Assembly: GCA_016720805.1 (NCBI GenBank)
Contig: JADKJZ010000001.1
Location: 310,001-374,000 of the forward strand
Direction: 5' to 3'
Length of the DNA: 64,000 bases
Source of the DNA: Gemmatimonadota bacterium
GTDB taxonomy: Bacteria; Gemmatimonadota; Gemmatimonadetes; Gemmatimonadales; GWC2-71-9
Below are positions 52,729 through 61,038 of this stretch, in pieces (the stretch's first letter is position 1; each line of letters begins with the position of its first letter). Both the position numbers and the translations under genes were made by a program. Under the pieces are notes generated by a model. That model was not told the origin of the DNA and searched no databases. It saw nothing but the letters and a program-made list of their open reading frames with translations.

Positions 52729-53355
52729 ATGGCCATTCGCCTGTTGCCCCGCGACGAACGCTTCTTCGAGCTGTTCACCAAGCTGGCGACCACCACCGTC
52801 GAGGCCTCGCGTCGACTGATCGAGCTGTTCACCGAGCAGGGCGAGGCCCGCTGGGCGGCCGTGGAACTCATCAAGGCGCTGGAGCATGAGGCCGATGAGA
52901 CCACCCACGCCATCGTCACCCGCCTGGACCGCTCCTTCATCACCCCGTTCGATCGCGAGGACATCCACGAGCTGGCCTCCCGCCTCGACGACGTGATCGA
53001 CCGGATCGACTCGGTCGCTCGCCGCTCGCGGATCTTCCGGATCGACGAGGTCCCCGAGGGTGCGTTGCTGTTGTCGGAAGTGGTCCATCGTGCCGCCGTC
53101 GAAGTGCTCCGCGCCGTCGAGGCGCTGGAGAAGGGGCCGCCGTCCACCGTGCTGGCCGCCTGCCGCGACATCAAGCGACTCGAGGAAGAGGGCGACGCCC
53201 TGTACCATGAGTGGCTGGGGCGGCTCTTCGAGCCCGGCGCCGATCCGCTGATGGTCATCAAGTGGAAGGAGCTGTACGACACGCTGGAGAAGACCCTCGA
53301 CAGCGCCGAAGACGCGGCAAACGTGCTGGAGTCGGTCACCATCAAGCACGGCTGA
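52729..53355 (+). CDS. DUF47/PhoU-like phosphate transport regulator
   Basis: A 208-residue all-helical protein. DUF47 marks are MAIRLLPRDERFFELF at the start, IKALEHEADETTHAIV, FITPFDREDIHELASRLDDV and the following IDRID. Such proteins are coded next to Pit transporters and adjust their activity. The stop is three bases before the transporter's ATG, so the two form one unit. Confidence 0.9.
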   Translation: MAIRLLPRDERFFELFTKLATTTVEASRRLIELFTEQGEARWAAVELIKALEHEADETTHAIVTRLDRSFITPFDREDIHELASRLDDVIDRIDSVARRSRIFRIDEVPEGALLLSEVVHRAAVEVLRAVEALEKGPPSTVLAACRDIKRLEEEGDALYHEWLGRLFEPGADPLMVIKWKELYDTLEKTLDSAEDAANVLESVTIKHG

Positions 53356-53358
53356 TCC

Positions 53359-54387
53359 ATGGATCACTCGATCGCGTTCGTGCTGCTGGTGGTGGTGGTG
53401 GCGCTGGTCTTCGACTTCATCAACGGCTTCCACGACAGCGCCAATTCCATTGCGACGGTAGTGGCGACCCGCGTCCTCACCCCGGGCGTCGCCGTCTTCT
53501 GGGCCGCCGGCTTCAACTTTCTTGCCGCCTTCGTCGTGGGCACCGCCGTCGCCAAGACGATCTCCAAGGGCCTCATCGACCCCAGCATCGTCACGCCGAC
53601 GCTCCTCTGCGCGGCGCTGCTCGGCGCAATCACCTGGAATCTCGTCACCTGGTGGCTCGGCCTGCCGAGCTCCTCGTCGCACGCCCTGCTGGGCGGCTTC
53701 GCCGGCGCGGCGATCGCGAAGGCAGGGCCCGGGTCGATCATCCTGGCCGGCTGGATCAAGCCGATCGTGGGGATCGTCCTCTCGCCGCTCCTGGGCATGA
53801 TCCTCGGCCTGCTCCTCTCGGTGATCTTCTCCTGGGCCCTCTGGAAGCGTGACGCGCGCACGCTCGACCGCTTCTTCCGCCGCGCCCAGCTGGTCTCGGC
53901 CGGTTTCTACTCGTTGGCGCACGGCTCGAACGATGCCCAGAAGACCATGGGCATCATCGTCGGGCTGCTGGTCGCGTCCCAGTCGCTCTTCGTGAATCAG
54001 ACCGGCCTGCTGCATCACGCCTATCTGCCGACCGCCGACCACGTCCCGCTCTGGGTCGAGATGGCCGCCTATTCCGCAATCGCCGCCGGCACGGCGATGG
54101 GCGGCTGGCGGATCGTCAAGACGATGGGCAGCGGCATCACCAAGCTGCAGCCGTTCGGCGGCTTCTGCGCCGAAACCGGTGGCGCCATCACCGTCCTGCT
54201 GGCGTCCTCCCTTGGCGTCCCGGTCAGCACCACGCATACCATCACCGGCGCGATCGTCGGCGTTGGCGCGTCGCGGCGCCTCGCCGCCGTTCGCTGGGGC
54301 GTCGCAGGCCGGATCGTCTGGGCCTGGGTCCTCACCATCCCGTGCAGCGCGCTGGTGGCGGCAATCGTCTTCTGGGTCATCGGCTGA
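53359..54387 (+). CDS. pit: Pit-family low-affinity inorganic phosphate transporter
   Basis: A 342-residue membrane protein with about ten helices. The duplicated PHO4 signature appears as VFDFINGFHDSANSIATVVA near the N-terminus and GFYSLAHGSNDAQKTMGII in the second half, with PVSTTHTITGAIVGVG near the end. It imports metal-phosphate with protons. The upstream DUF47 gene is its usual partner. Confidence 0.93.
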   Translation: MDHSIAFVLLVVVVALVFDFINGFHDSANSIATVVATRVLTPGVAVFWAAGFNFLAAFVVGTAVAKTISKGLIDPSIVTPTLLCAALLGAITWNLVTWWLGLPSSSSHALLGGFAGAAIAKAGPGSIILAGWIKPIVGIVLSPLLGMILGLLLSVIFSWALWKRDARTLDRFFRRAQLVSAGFYSLAHGSNDAQKTMGIIVGLLVASQSLFVNQTGLLHHAYLPTADHVPLWVEMAAYSAIAAGTAMGGWRIVKTMGSGITKLQPFGGFCAETGGAITVLLASSLGVPVSTTHTITGAIVGVGASRRLAAVRWGVAGRIVWAWVLTIPCSALVAAIVFWVIG

Positions 54388-54497
54388 TGACCCGTCCGGA
54401 GTAGCGCGGGGAACCACGCCCCGCGCTTGACCCACCTCGGGTGACGGTCGAAGTTTCCCGCCGCACCACGTCCCCGACCCGAGGCAGCCGCATCCGC

Positions 54498-55598
54498 ATG
54501 GCCGAACCCAGCGTCACCGCCGACCACGCCCCGCCGGACGGCCTCACCCGCGAACAGCTGTTGGCGCTCTATCGCTGGATGCGCCTCACGCGCACCCTCG
54601 AGGAGCGGCTCGTCGCGCTCTATCGCCAGACCAAGGTGGTGGGTGGCCTCTTCCGCTCGCTCGGGCAGGAGGCGTGCGCGGTCGGCTCGGCCTTCGCCCT
54701 CGAGCGTCGCGACGTCCTCTCGCCCCTGATCCGCAACCTCGGCTCGATGCTCGTCAAGGGCGCGACGCCCGTCGAGATCCTCCGCCAGTACATGGCGAAG
54801 GGCGATTCGCCGACCCGGGGCCGCGAGCTCAACATCCACTTCGGCGACGTCGAGGAGCGGCACTTCGTCGGCCAGATATCGCACCTTGGTGACATGGTGC
54901 CGGTGATGGCGGGCGTGACGCTGACGTTCAAGTTGCGCGAGGAGGACCGCGTCGGGCTGGTGTACGTCGGTGACGGCGCGACCAGCACCGGCGCCTTCCA
55001 CGAGGGGATCAACTTCGCCGCGGTGCAGCGCTGTCCGTTGATCGTGGTGGTCGAGAACAACGGCTACGCCTATTCGACGCCGACCTGCCGGCAGACCGCG
55101 GCGGCGCAGTTCGTCGACAAGGCGATCGGCTACGGCATTCCCGGCGTGCGCTGCGACGGCAACGACATACTTGAGGTCTACCGGGTGACGCGCGACGCCG
55201 TGGCGCGGGCGCGCAGCGGCGGCGGCGTGACGTTGCTGGAACTGTTGACCTACCGGCGGAAAGGGCATGCGGAGCATGACAACCAGAGTTACGTCGCCCC
55301 CGGCGAAATCGAGCACTGGGCCGCAACCAACGATCCGATCGATCGCTACATCGTGCGGTTGACGAACGAATTCGGCTTCACGCCCGCTGAACTGGCCGAT
55401 GTCGACGCCGACGTGGCGCGCGAGGTCGACACCGCGACGGACGTGGCGGAGCAATCGCCGGCATGTGATGGCCCCGATGCGCTGGTGGGCGTCTATGCCG
55501 ACCCACCGCGGATGCCATCGCTCTGGTTCCGTGACGGCGTCGGAAGCGCGGTCGATGCGCACGAACGGCCCGCAGGCTGGGGGACGCACGATGGCTGA
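54498..55598 (+). CDS. pdhA: Pyruvate (or 2-oxoacid) dehydrogenase E1 component, alpha subunit
   Basis: A 366-residue subunit binding thiamine diphosphate. The TPP motif runs from GDGATSTGAFHEGINFAA to VENNGYAYST. TRTLEERLVALYRQTKVVGG and the following SLGQEACAVG are typical of E1 alpha. ATG 54498 is preferred; a GTG at 54441 would add 19 residues without conserved character. The beta-subunit gene overlaps its end by eight bases. A branched-chain 2-oxoacid dehydrogenase is the alternative specificity. No E3 gene is in the window. Confidence 0.88.
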   Translation: MAEPSVTADHAPPDGLTREQLLALYRWMRLTRTLEERLVALYRQTKVVGGLFRSLGQEACAVGSAFALERRDVLSPLIRNLGSMLVKGATPVEILRQYMAKGDSPTRGRELNIHFGDVEERHFVGQISHLGDMVPVMAGVTLTFKLREEDRVGLVYVGDGATSTGAFHEGINFAAVQRCPLIVVVENNGYAYSTPTCRQTAAAQFVDKAIGYGIPGVRCDGNDILEVYRVTRDAVARARSGGGVTLLELLTYRRKGHAEHDNQSYVAPGEIEHWAATNDPIDRYIVRLTNEFGFTPAELADVDADVAREVDTATDVAEQSPACDGPDALVGVYADPPRMPSLWFRDGVGSAVDAHERPAGWGTHDG

Positions 55599-56568
55599 GA
55601 TCACCTTCCTCGAGGCCATCCGCGAGGGAATCGCGGAGGAGATGGAACGCGACCCGTCGGTCTTCCTCCTGGGCGAGGACATTGGCGGCTTCGGCGGTGC
55701 CTTCAAGGTGACCGAAGGGCTGCAGGCGCGCTTCGGCGAGAAGCGCGTCATCGACACGCCGATCTCCGAGGCCGGGATCGTCGGGGCGGCGGCCGGCGCG
55801 GCCCACTACGGCATGCGGCCGGTGGTGGAGATGCAGTTCATCGACTTCATCTCCTGCGCCTACGACATGCTCACCAACTACGTCGCCACGGCACGCTACC
55901 GTGCGTTCCTGCCCTGCCCGATGGTGGTCCGCGGCCCCTCCGGCGGGTACGTCCGCGGCGGGCCGTTCCATTCGCAGAATCCGGAGGCCGCCTTTCTCCA
56001 CACGCCGGGGCTCAAGATTGCCTACCCGGCGACGGCCGAGGATGCCAAGGGGCTGATCAAGTCCGCGATCCGGGACGCCGACCCGGTACTCTTCTTCGAG
56101 CACAAGTATCTCTACCGGCGGATCAAGGGGACGATGCCCGCGGGCGACCACCTCGTCCCGTTCGGCAAGGCCCGCGTGGCCCGGGAAGGGAAGGACTTGA
56201 CCATCGTGACCTACGCGGCCACGGTCTGGAAGGCGCTGGAGGCGGCCGAGCAGTTGGCGGCGGAGGATGGCCTCTCGGTGGAGGTGCTCGACCTCCGGAC
56301 CTTGCTTCCGATGGACCACGAGGCGATTGTCGCCTCGGTGAAGAAGACCAACCGCGTGCTGATCGTGCACGAGGACACCGTGACCGGCGGCGTGGCCGGC
56401 GAGATCACGGCGCAGATCAGTGAACGCTGTTTTGAATGGCTGGACGCACCGATCCGCCGCGTCGCAGCCCATGACGTGCCCCTGCCGTACGCTCCACCGC
56501 TGGAGGACTTCGTCCTCCCGCAGACATCGGACATCGTGCGCGCGAGCCGTTGGCTCGCCGCCTACTGA
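55591..56568 (+). CDS. pdhB: Pyruvate (or 2-oxoacid) dehydrogenase E1 component, beta subunit
   Basis: A 325-residue transketolase-type subunit. Marks are FLEAIREGIAEEMERD, FLLGEDIGGFGGAFKVT, DTPISEAGIVGAAAGAA, and the C-terminal VEVLDLRTLLPMDHEAI and VHEDTVTGGVAGEI. It pairs with E1 alpha to decarboxylate the oxoacid and load the E2 lipoyl group. It is coded between the alpha subunit (8-bp overlap) and E2 (26-bp gap). Confidence 0.93.
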   Translation: MAEITFLEAIREGIAEEMERDPSVFLLGEDIGGFGGAFKVTEGLQARFGEKRVIDTPISEAGIVGAAAGAAHYGMRPVVEMQFIDFISCAYDMLTNYVATARYRAFLPCPMVVRGPSGGYVRGGPFHSQNPEAAFLHTPGLKIAYPATAEDAKGLIKSAIRDADPVLFFEHKYLYRRIKGTMPAGDHLVPFGKARVAREGKDLTIVTYAATVWKALEAAEQLAAEDGLSVEVLDLRTLLPMDHEAIVASVKKTNRVLIVHEDTVTGGVAGEITAQISERCFEWLDAPIRRVAAHDVPLPYAPPLEDFVLPQTSDIVRASRWLAAY

Positions 56569-56594
56569 AAGACTGGACCAACGAGGGAGTCGGG

Positions 56595-57956
56595 ATGGCT
56601 CGCATTGACGTGATCATGCCCCAGATGGGTGAATCCATCACCGAAGGGACGATGTCGCGGTGGATCAAGCAGGTCGGCGACGCGGTGAAGCGCGATGAAC
56701 CGATCTTCGAGATCTCCACCGACAAGGTGGACGCCGAGATCCCCGCGCCGAACGCCGGCGTGTTGGTCGAGGTTCTCGTCACCGAAGGGCAGACCGTCTC
56801 GGTCGGCACCGTCGTGGCGCGGATCGACACCGAAGCCGCGGCCGGCGCTGCGGTGCCCGCCGCCCCGGCCCCAGCCGCCGCGCCGGCGGCCGCCCCGACG
56901 CCGGCTCCCGCGGCTGCCGCGCCCACGCCAACGCCAGCTCCCGCGCCAAAGGCCGCCCCGGCCCCGGCCCCGGCCGCGCCGGGCGCCGAGGAGACGGCGG
57001 AACAGCGACTGCAGCGGAAGTCGACGCCACTCGTCCGGAAGATGGTCGAGGAGCATGGCCTCGACCTGGCGCAGATCCCGGGCAGCGGCTCGGCTGGTCG
57101 CGTCACCAAGACGGACGTCCTCTCCTTCCTCGAGACCGGTGCGCCGGCGGCGCCCAGTGCGCCCACCGTGCCGGCTCCCGCCGCCGCGCCGGCTGCCGCC
57201 GTCGCGGTGCCCGCCGCACCCCGCGCGCCGTCGCCCGCCGTCGAAGCCTGGGAAGGCGATCGGGTGGAACCGTGGGGGCGCGTCCGCAAGCTGACCGCCG
57301 ATCACATGATCATGTCGCGGCGCGTCTCCGCGCACGTGAACTCGTTGATGGAGATCGACTACACCCACGTCGCCGGCATCCGGAAGCGGCTCAAGGGCGA
57401 GTTCGCCGAGCGCGGGGTGAACCTGACGTACCTGGCGTTCATCGTGAAGGCGATTGCCGACAATCTCCGCAAGCATCCGGTCGTGAATGCGGCGATTTCC
57501 GGCGACAACACGATCTACCGCCGCGACATCAACGTCGGCATCGCGGTCGCCCTGGACTGGGGGCTCATCGTTCCGGTGATCAAGCATGCCGATGAGCTCT
57601 CGCTGCTCGGCGTCGCCCGCTCGATCCAGGATCTCGCCGAGCGCGCGCGCACCAAGAAGCTCGCCCCGGACGACATCCAGAAGGGCACCTTCACGATCAC
57701 CAATCCGGGCGGTTTCGGCACCTACGTCGGCACGCCGATCATCAACCAGCCGCAGGTGGCGATCCTCGCGATCGGTGCGATCGAGAAGCGCCCCTCGGTG
57801 ATCACGCTGCCCGACGGCAGCGATGCCCTCGGCATCCGCACCAAGGGGATGTGGTGCATGGCCTACGACCACCGCATCGTCGATGGCGCCGATGCCGATC
57901 GCTTCCTGGCCGACGTCCGCGCGACGCTGCACGCCTTCCCCGAGCAGCAGGGGTAG
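56595..57956 (+). CDS. pdhC: Dihydrolipoamide acyltransferase (E2)
   Basis: A 453-residue enzyme. The lipoyl domain (1-80) has EISTDKVDAEIPAP with lipoyl Lys44. An Ala/Pro linker follows (about 90-140). The E1/E3-binding domain has STPLVRKMVEEHGLDL, and a second Ala/Pro linker precedes the catalytic domain, with His426 and Asp430 in YDHRIVDGADADRF. It transfers the acyl group to CoA. The gene follows E1 alpha and E1 beta in one operon. The E3 dihydrolipoamide dehydrogenase must be elsewhere. Confidence 0.93.
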   Translation: MARIDVIMPQMGESITEGTMSRWIKQVGDAVKRDEPIFEISTDKVDAEIPAPNAGVLVEVLVTEGQTVSVGTVVARIDTEAAAGAAVPAAPAPAAAPAAAPTPAPAAAAPTPTPAPAPKAAPAPAPAAPGAEETAEQRLQRKSTPLVRKMVEEHGLDLAQIPGSGSAGRVTKTDVLSFLETGAPAAPSAPTVPAPAAAPAAAVAVPAAPRAPSPAVEAWEGDRVEPWGRVRKLTADHMIMSRRVSAHVNSLMEIDYTHVAGIRKRLKGEFAERGVNLTYLAFIVKAIADNLRKHPVVNAAISGDNTIYRRDINVGIAVALDWGLIVPVIKHADELSLLGVARSIQDLAERARTKKLAPDDIQKGTFTITNPGGFGTYVGTPIINQPQVAILAIGAIEKRPSVITLPDGSDALGIRTKGMWCMAYDHRIVDGADADRFLADVRATLHAFPEQQG

Positions 57957-57958
57957 GC

Positions 57959-58276
57959 GTGTCTCGGGTGCTGACGGCGGTGCAGGTGGCCGTCAGTCCG
58001 GCGCAGGAAGCCGAGTGGCTGGCGACGGTGCATGCGCTGGCCACTCGGCTCGTCACCCGGGGGATGCACCTCTGGGTCTTTCGTGCCCGCGACGAGGCCG
58101 GCGCCTTCCTCGAGTTCACCGAGGGCAAGGACGACGCGCAGCACCGGCGACATGGTCCCGCCGACGCCGAGGAGGCGCGGCTCGAGCGCCGACTGCTGGA
58201 ACTCGCGCACTATCCCACCACTCCGGTGCCGGTGTGGGAGGAAGTCCCCTCTCCATCGCCCGACGCAAGGAGCTGA
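57959..58276 (+). CDS. Small hypothetical protein (dimeric alpha/beta-barrel-like)
   Basis: A 105-residue protein (VLTAVQVAVSPAQEAEWLAT, then HLWVFRARDEAGAFLEFTEG). The strand-helix-strand order recalls antibiotic-biosynthesis-monooxygenase-like ferredoxin folds, but no catalytic residue stands out. The GTG start is two bases after the E2 stop. The downstream gene starts two bases after its own stop. Confidence 0.55.
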   Translation: MSRVLTAVQVAVSPAQEAEWLATVHALATRLVTRGMHLWVFRARDEAGAFLEFTEGKDDAQHRRHGPADAEEARLERRLLELAHYPTTPVPVWEEVPSPSPDARS

Positions 58277-58277
58277 G

Positions 58278-58544
58278 ATGGCCCGTCGTATCACCGATCT
58301 GCAGGGCACAACGTGGCGCGTCGCCTTGAGTGGGCGCTCCACCATGTATGGTCACGACGAACTCTCGCTCGAATTCCGTCCCGTGGAATCGCCGACCCAG
58401 GTGCGCTACTGCCGCTACTCGCCGCAGGGTGCCAAGGCCGGGGAGCTCGCGCTCGACGAAAGCAGCGATCGGGAACTGCTCTCCCTGCTCGCCTCGGCCC
58501 AGCCCGCGTGGACGTCGCCGGATGGGGACTACGGCCGGACGTGA
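58278..58544 (+). CDS. Small hypothetical protein
   Basis: An 88-residue protein (MARRITDLQGTTWRVALSGR, later ELLSLLASAQPAWTSPDGDY). It looks like a small beta-sheet domain. It is tightly linked to both neighbours (two-base gap upstream, GTGA overlap downstream), which argues that it is a real gene. No family is recognised. Confidence 0.6.
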   Translation: MARRITDLQGTTWRVALSGRSTMYGHDELSLEFRPVESPTQVRYCRYSPQGAKAGELALDESSDRELLSLLASAQPAWTSPDGDYGRT

Positions 58545-59377
58545 TTGATCTCCACTGCCACTCCACGGCCTCCGACGGGCATCTGCCGCCCGCCGAGGTC
58601 GTGAAGCACGCCGCCCAGATCGGGCTCAGCGCGATGGCGCTGACGGACCACGACACGCTCGACGGGCTCGTCGAGGCGACCGCCGCCGGCGCCGAGCTCG
58701 GCGTGCGCGTGGTGGGCGGCTGCGAATTTTCCGTCGCGGCAACCTGGGGCGAGATGCACCTGCTCGGCTACTTCCTGCAGCCGGGCGACCGCGACATCGA
58801 ACACTTCCTGGTCTCGGCCCGAACGGATCGGAGTCGGCGCGCACGCGAGATGGTCACGCGCCTCGTGGGGCTCGGCGTGCGGATCGGCTACGACGACGTG
58901 GAGCGCGAGGCCGATGGCGGGGCCGTCGGACGCCCGCACGTGGCGCGCGCCCTGTTGCGCCTCGGTCTGGTGACGACGGAGCAGCAGGCCTTCGACAAGT
59001 ATCTGGGGCGCGGCCGCCCCTGTTTCGTCGACAAGGCGCTGCCGACCCTCCGCGAAGTCGCCGATCTCGTCCATGCGCGCGGCGGCATCGTCTCCGCTGC
59101 CCACCTGAAGTGGCACGGCACGAAGGTGACTCTGGCGGCGCTGCAGCTCGACGGGCTCGATGCCGTGGAGACGCGGCACCCCAGTCACGACGGCGAGACG
59201 CGCGCCACCATCACTGAGGCGGCGGCCGCGCTCGGTTTGGCGCGCAGCGGCGGCTCGGATTGGCATGGCGAGTTCGGTGCGGCCGCTGGTCATTCGCTGC
59301 TCGGCGCGCAGGAAGTGCCGGATGAATGGCTCGACGAGCTCGAGGCGCGCCGGCCGACCGGAGCACGCGCCGCGTGA
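58541..59377 (+). CDS. PHP-domain phosphoesterase (RNase AM / YciV-like)
   Basis: A 278-residue metal-dependent phosphoesterase. PHP marks are IDLHCHSTASDGHLPP at the very start, MALTDHDTLDGLVEA, VGGCEFSV and the late HPSHD and GGSDWHGEF. The length and order match the YciV/TrpH group, which acts on RNA ends or nucleoside bisphosphates. The GTG start (58541) gives DLHCHS at residue 3, as is normal for the family. It overlaps both neighbours by GTGA. Confidence 0.88.
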   Translation: MIDLHCHSTASDGHLPPAEVVKHAAQIGLSAMALTDHDTLDGLVEATAAGAELGVRVVGGCEFSVAATWGEMHLLGYFLQPGDRDIEHFLVSARTDRSRRAREMVTRLVGLGVRIGYDDVEREADGGAVGRPHVARALLRLGLVTTEQQAFDKYLGRGRPCFVDKALPTLREVADLVHARGGIVSAAHLKWHGTKVTLAALQLDGLDAVETRHPSHDGETRATITEAAAALGLARSGGSDWHGEFGAAAGHSLLGAQEVPDEWLDELEARRPTGARAA

Positions 59378-60111
59378 GCACCCAGCCGCGACGCGTCGCC
59401 TTGGTGACCGGCGGGGCGCGTCGTCTCGGTCGGGCCTTCACCGAGGCACTCGCCGAGGATGGCCTGGCAGTGGCGGTGCACTACGGCCGCGCAGCCGAGG
59501 AGGCCGACGAGGTGGTTGCCGGGATCCGCCAGGCGGGCGGGGAAGCGGAGGCCTTCGGCGCCGACCTCCGCGATGCCGACGCGGCGAAGACATTGCCGGG
59601 CCGGGTGGTGGCCCGCTTCGGGCGCCTCGACGTCCTGGTCAACTCCGCTGCCGAAATGGAGCGGCGCACGGTTGAGGAGACCACGGTCGAGGAGTGGGAC
59701 GCCACGATGGCGCTCAATCTCCGTGCGCCGTTCTTGGTCGCGCAGCAGGCCGCGCCGCACCTCAAGGCGACCCAGGGTCGCATCGTCAACATCGCGGATC
59801 TCAGCGGCTTCGAACCATGGCGCCATTACGTCGCGCACTCGGTGAGCAAGGCGGGTGTCGTGATGCTGACCAAGGTGCTGGCCGTGGCACTCGCCCCGGA
59901 GATCACCGTCAACGGGATCGCACCCGGCACCGTGCTCGTCCCCGACGACTACGACGATGCCCGACGCACCTTCCTCAGCGAGACGACCCCGCTCGGCAGA
60001 CTCGGGACCCCAGGCGATGCGGTCGCGGCGCTGCGCTACCTCGTGCACCACGCGCCGTTCGTCACCGGCGAGACCATCGTCGTCGACGGCGGCCGCCTCC
60101 TCAGGCGATGA
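59374..60111 (+). CDS. Short-chain dehydrogenase/reductase with atypical active site
   Basis: A 245-residue SDR. The cofactor motif is TGGARRLGRAF with an Arg after the Gly-rich turn (NADPH preference), and NSAAEM and GRIVNIADLSG follow. In the active site the usual Y-x-x-x-K reads H-S-V-S-K, so His takes the Tyr position; a Tyr lies three residues further upstream. The C-terminus PFVTGETIVVDGGR is normal. It resembles pteridine reductase or FolM-like proteins. Either it uses another acid or it has lost reductase activity. Confidence 0.85.
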   Translation: MSTQPRRVALVTGGARRLGRAFTEALAEDGLAVAVHYGRAAEEADEVVAGIRQAGGEAEAFGADLRDADAAKTLPGRVVARFGRLDVLVNSAAEMERRTVEETTVEEWDATMALNLRAPFLVAQQAAPHLKATQGRIVNIADLSGFEPWRHYVAHSVSKAGVVMLTKVLAVALAPEITVNGIAPGTVLVPDDYDDARRTFLSETTPLGRLGTPGDAVAALRYLVHHAPFVTGETIVVDGGRLLRR

Positions 60112-60845
60112 TCGCCCTCGGGGACGTGGCCATCATCGGTGGTGGCTGCTACGGTTCCTTCTACGCCACACAACTTGCGAAGGCACACGCCAAGGGAGCC
60201 GTCAGCTGGCGTCGACTCCTGATCATCGATCGCGCCGTCGATTGCGCCATTGTCGCAACACTGCCGACGATCCCGCGTGCCGAGTTGGTCGTCGCCGAGT
60301 GGGGCGCCTTCCTCGATGACTGGCTCGAGGACGCGACGCGGCAGGACGACGATCAGATCGTCCCCTCGCCGCTGATGCCGCACCTGCTGGCCCAATGGCT
60401 GACTCGGCGCGCTGCCGAGGCGTGGCCGCGGCACACCGTCGAGATGGTGAAGGCGGAGGCCGAGGTGGGTACACCCTTCGATTGGCTGCATCCCGTTGAC
60501 GGCGTGCGCTACGTCTCCTTCGCCGATTGGCTCTGCCCCACGCACTGTATCGAGCCCGCCACCTGTCCGGTGATCGCCGCGCCCCGCACCTGGGAGATGG
60601 GCGACGCGGTCACGGCGTGGACGGAGGCGCGCCGGGCCGAGCGGCCCACGGCCGGACCCGCGCTCTTCACCTGCCGCCACATGGTCCACGGCGTCGGGAT
60701 GTATCGCGCGCGCCTCGCCTTCGAAGGATTCGCCGCGCTTGCCGAGCAGATGGCGGAGACGCCGACAGGGGCCGACCTGGTCGTGGGGTCGGTGTCGGCG
60801 TGTCATGGAGCGGTGGGGGTGCTGAGAGTGAACGGGGAACGGTGA
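60108..60845 (+). CDS. Hypothetical protein with Rossmann-like N-terminus
   Basis: A 245-residue protein. It begins VAIIGGGCYGSFYATQLAKA, a dinucleotide-binding-like glycine motif, then RLLIIDRAVDC. A Cys-containing segment LCPTHCIEPATCPV (about 142-155) and LFTCRHMVHGVGMYRARLAF follow. No family is recognised; it may be a small redox or FAD/NAD-linked protein. It overlaps the SDR gene by ATGA. Its last codons (VLRVNGER) lie in a heptamer repeat array, so the C-terminus may be repeat-derived. Confidence 0.65.
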   Translation: MIALGDVAIIGGGCYGSFYATQLAKAHAKGAVSWRRLLIIDRAVDCAIVATLPTIPRAELVVAEWGAFLDDWLEDATRQDDDQIVPSPLMPHLLAQWLTRRAAEAWPRHTVEMVKAEAEVGTPFDWLHPVDGVRYVSFADWLCPTHCIEPATCPVIAAPRTWEMGDAVTAWTEARRAERPTAGPALFTCRHMVHGVGMYRARLAFEGFAALAEQMAETPTGADLVVGSVSACHGAVGVLRVNGER

Positions 60846-60963
60846 ACGGTGAACGGGGGCGATGGTGAGGGGTGAGGGGTCAGGGGGTGTGCCCTTCGTC
60901 CCCTCCTCCCTCCTCACCCAGCGCGGCCGCTGGCCGCGCCCCGTTCCCCGTTCACCGTTCACC
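60828..60963 (+). repeat. Heptamer-armed inverted repeat (element 4)
   Basis: The left arm has GTGAACG, GGGAACG, GTGAACG, GTGAACG, then GTGAGGG, GTGAGGG, GTCAGGG. The right arm has TCCTCACCC-type words, then CGTTCCCCGTTCACCGTTCA. The centre has a GCGCGGCCGCTGGCCGCGC palindrome-like core. It lies between tandem genes. Confidence 0.85.
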
Positions 60964-60996
60964 CGCCCCGGAACCCACCCCACCCCCCAATCGTTC

Positions 60997-61004
60997 TATA
61001 TTCG
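60997..61004 (+). promoter_or_regulatory. Promoter-like TATATTCG ahead of trxB
   Basis: A strong AT-rich octamer in GC-rich surroundings, 35 bases before the trxB ATG and just after the inverted repeat. It is the best-placed member of the TAnnTTnG set. Confidence 0.45.
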
Positions 61005-61038
61005 CCACGCACCATACGACCCTTTTCCGGATCTCCGC

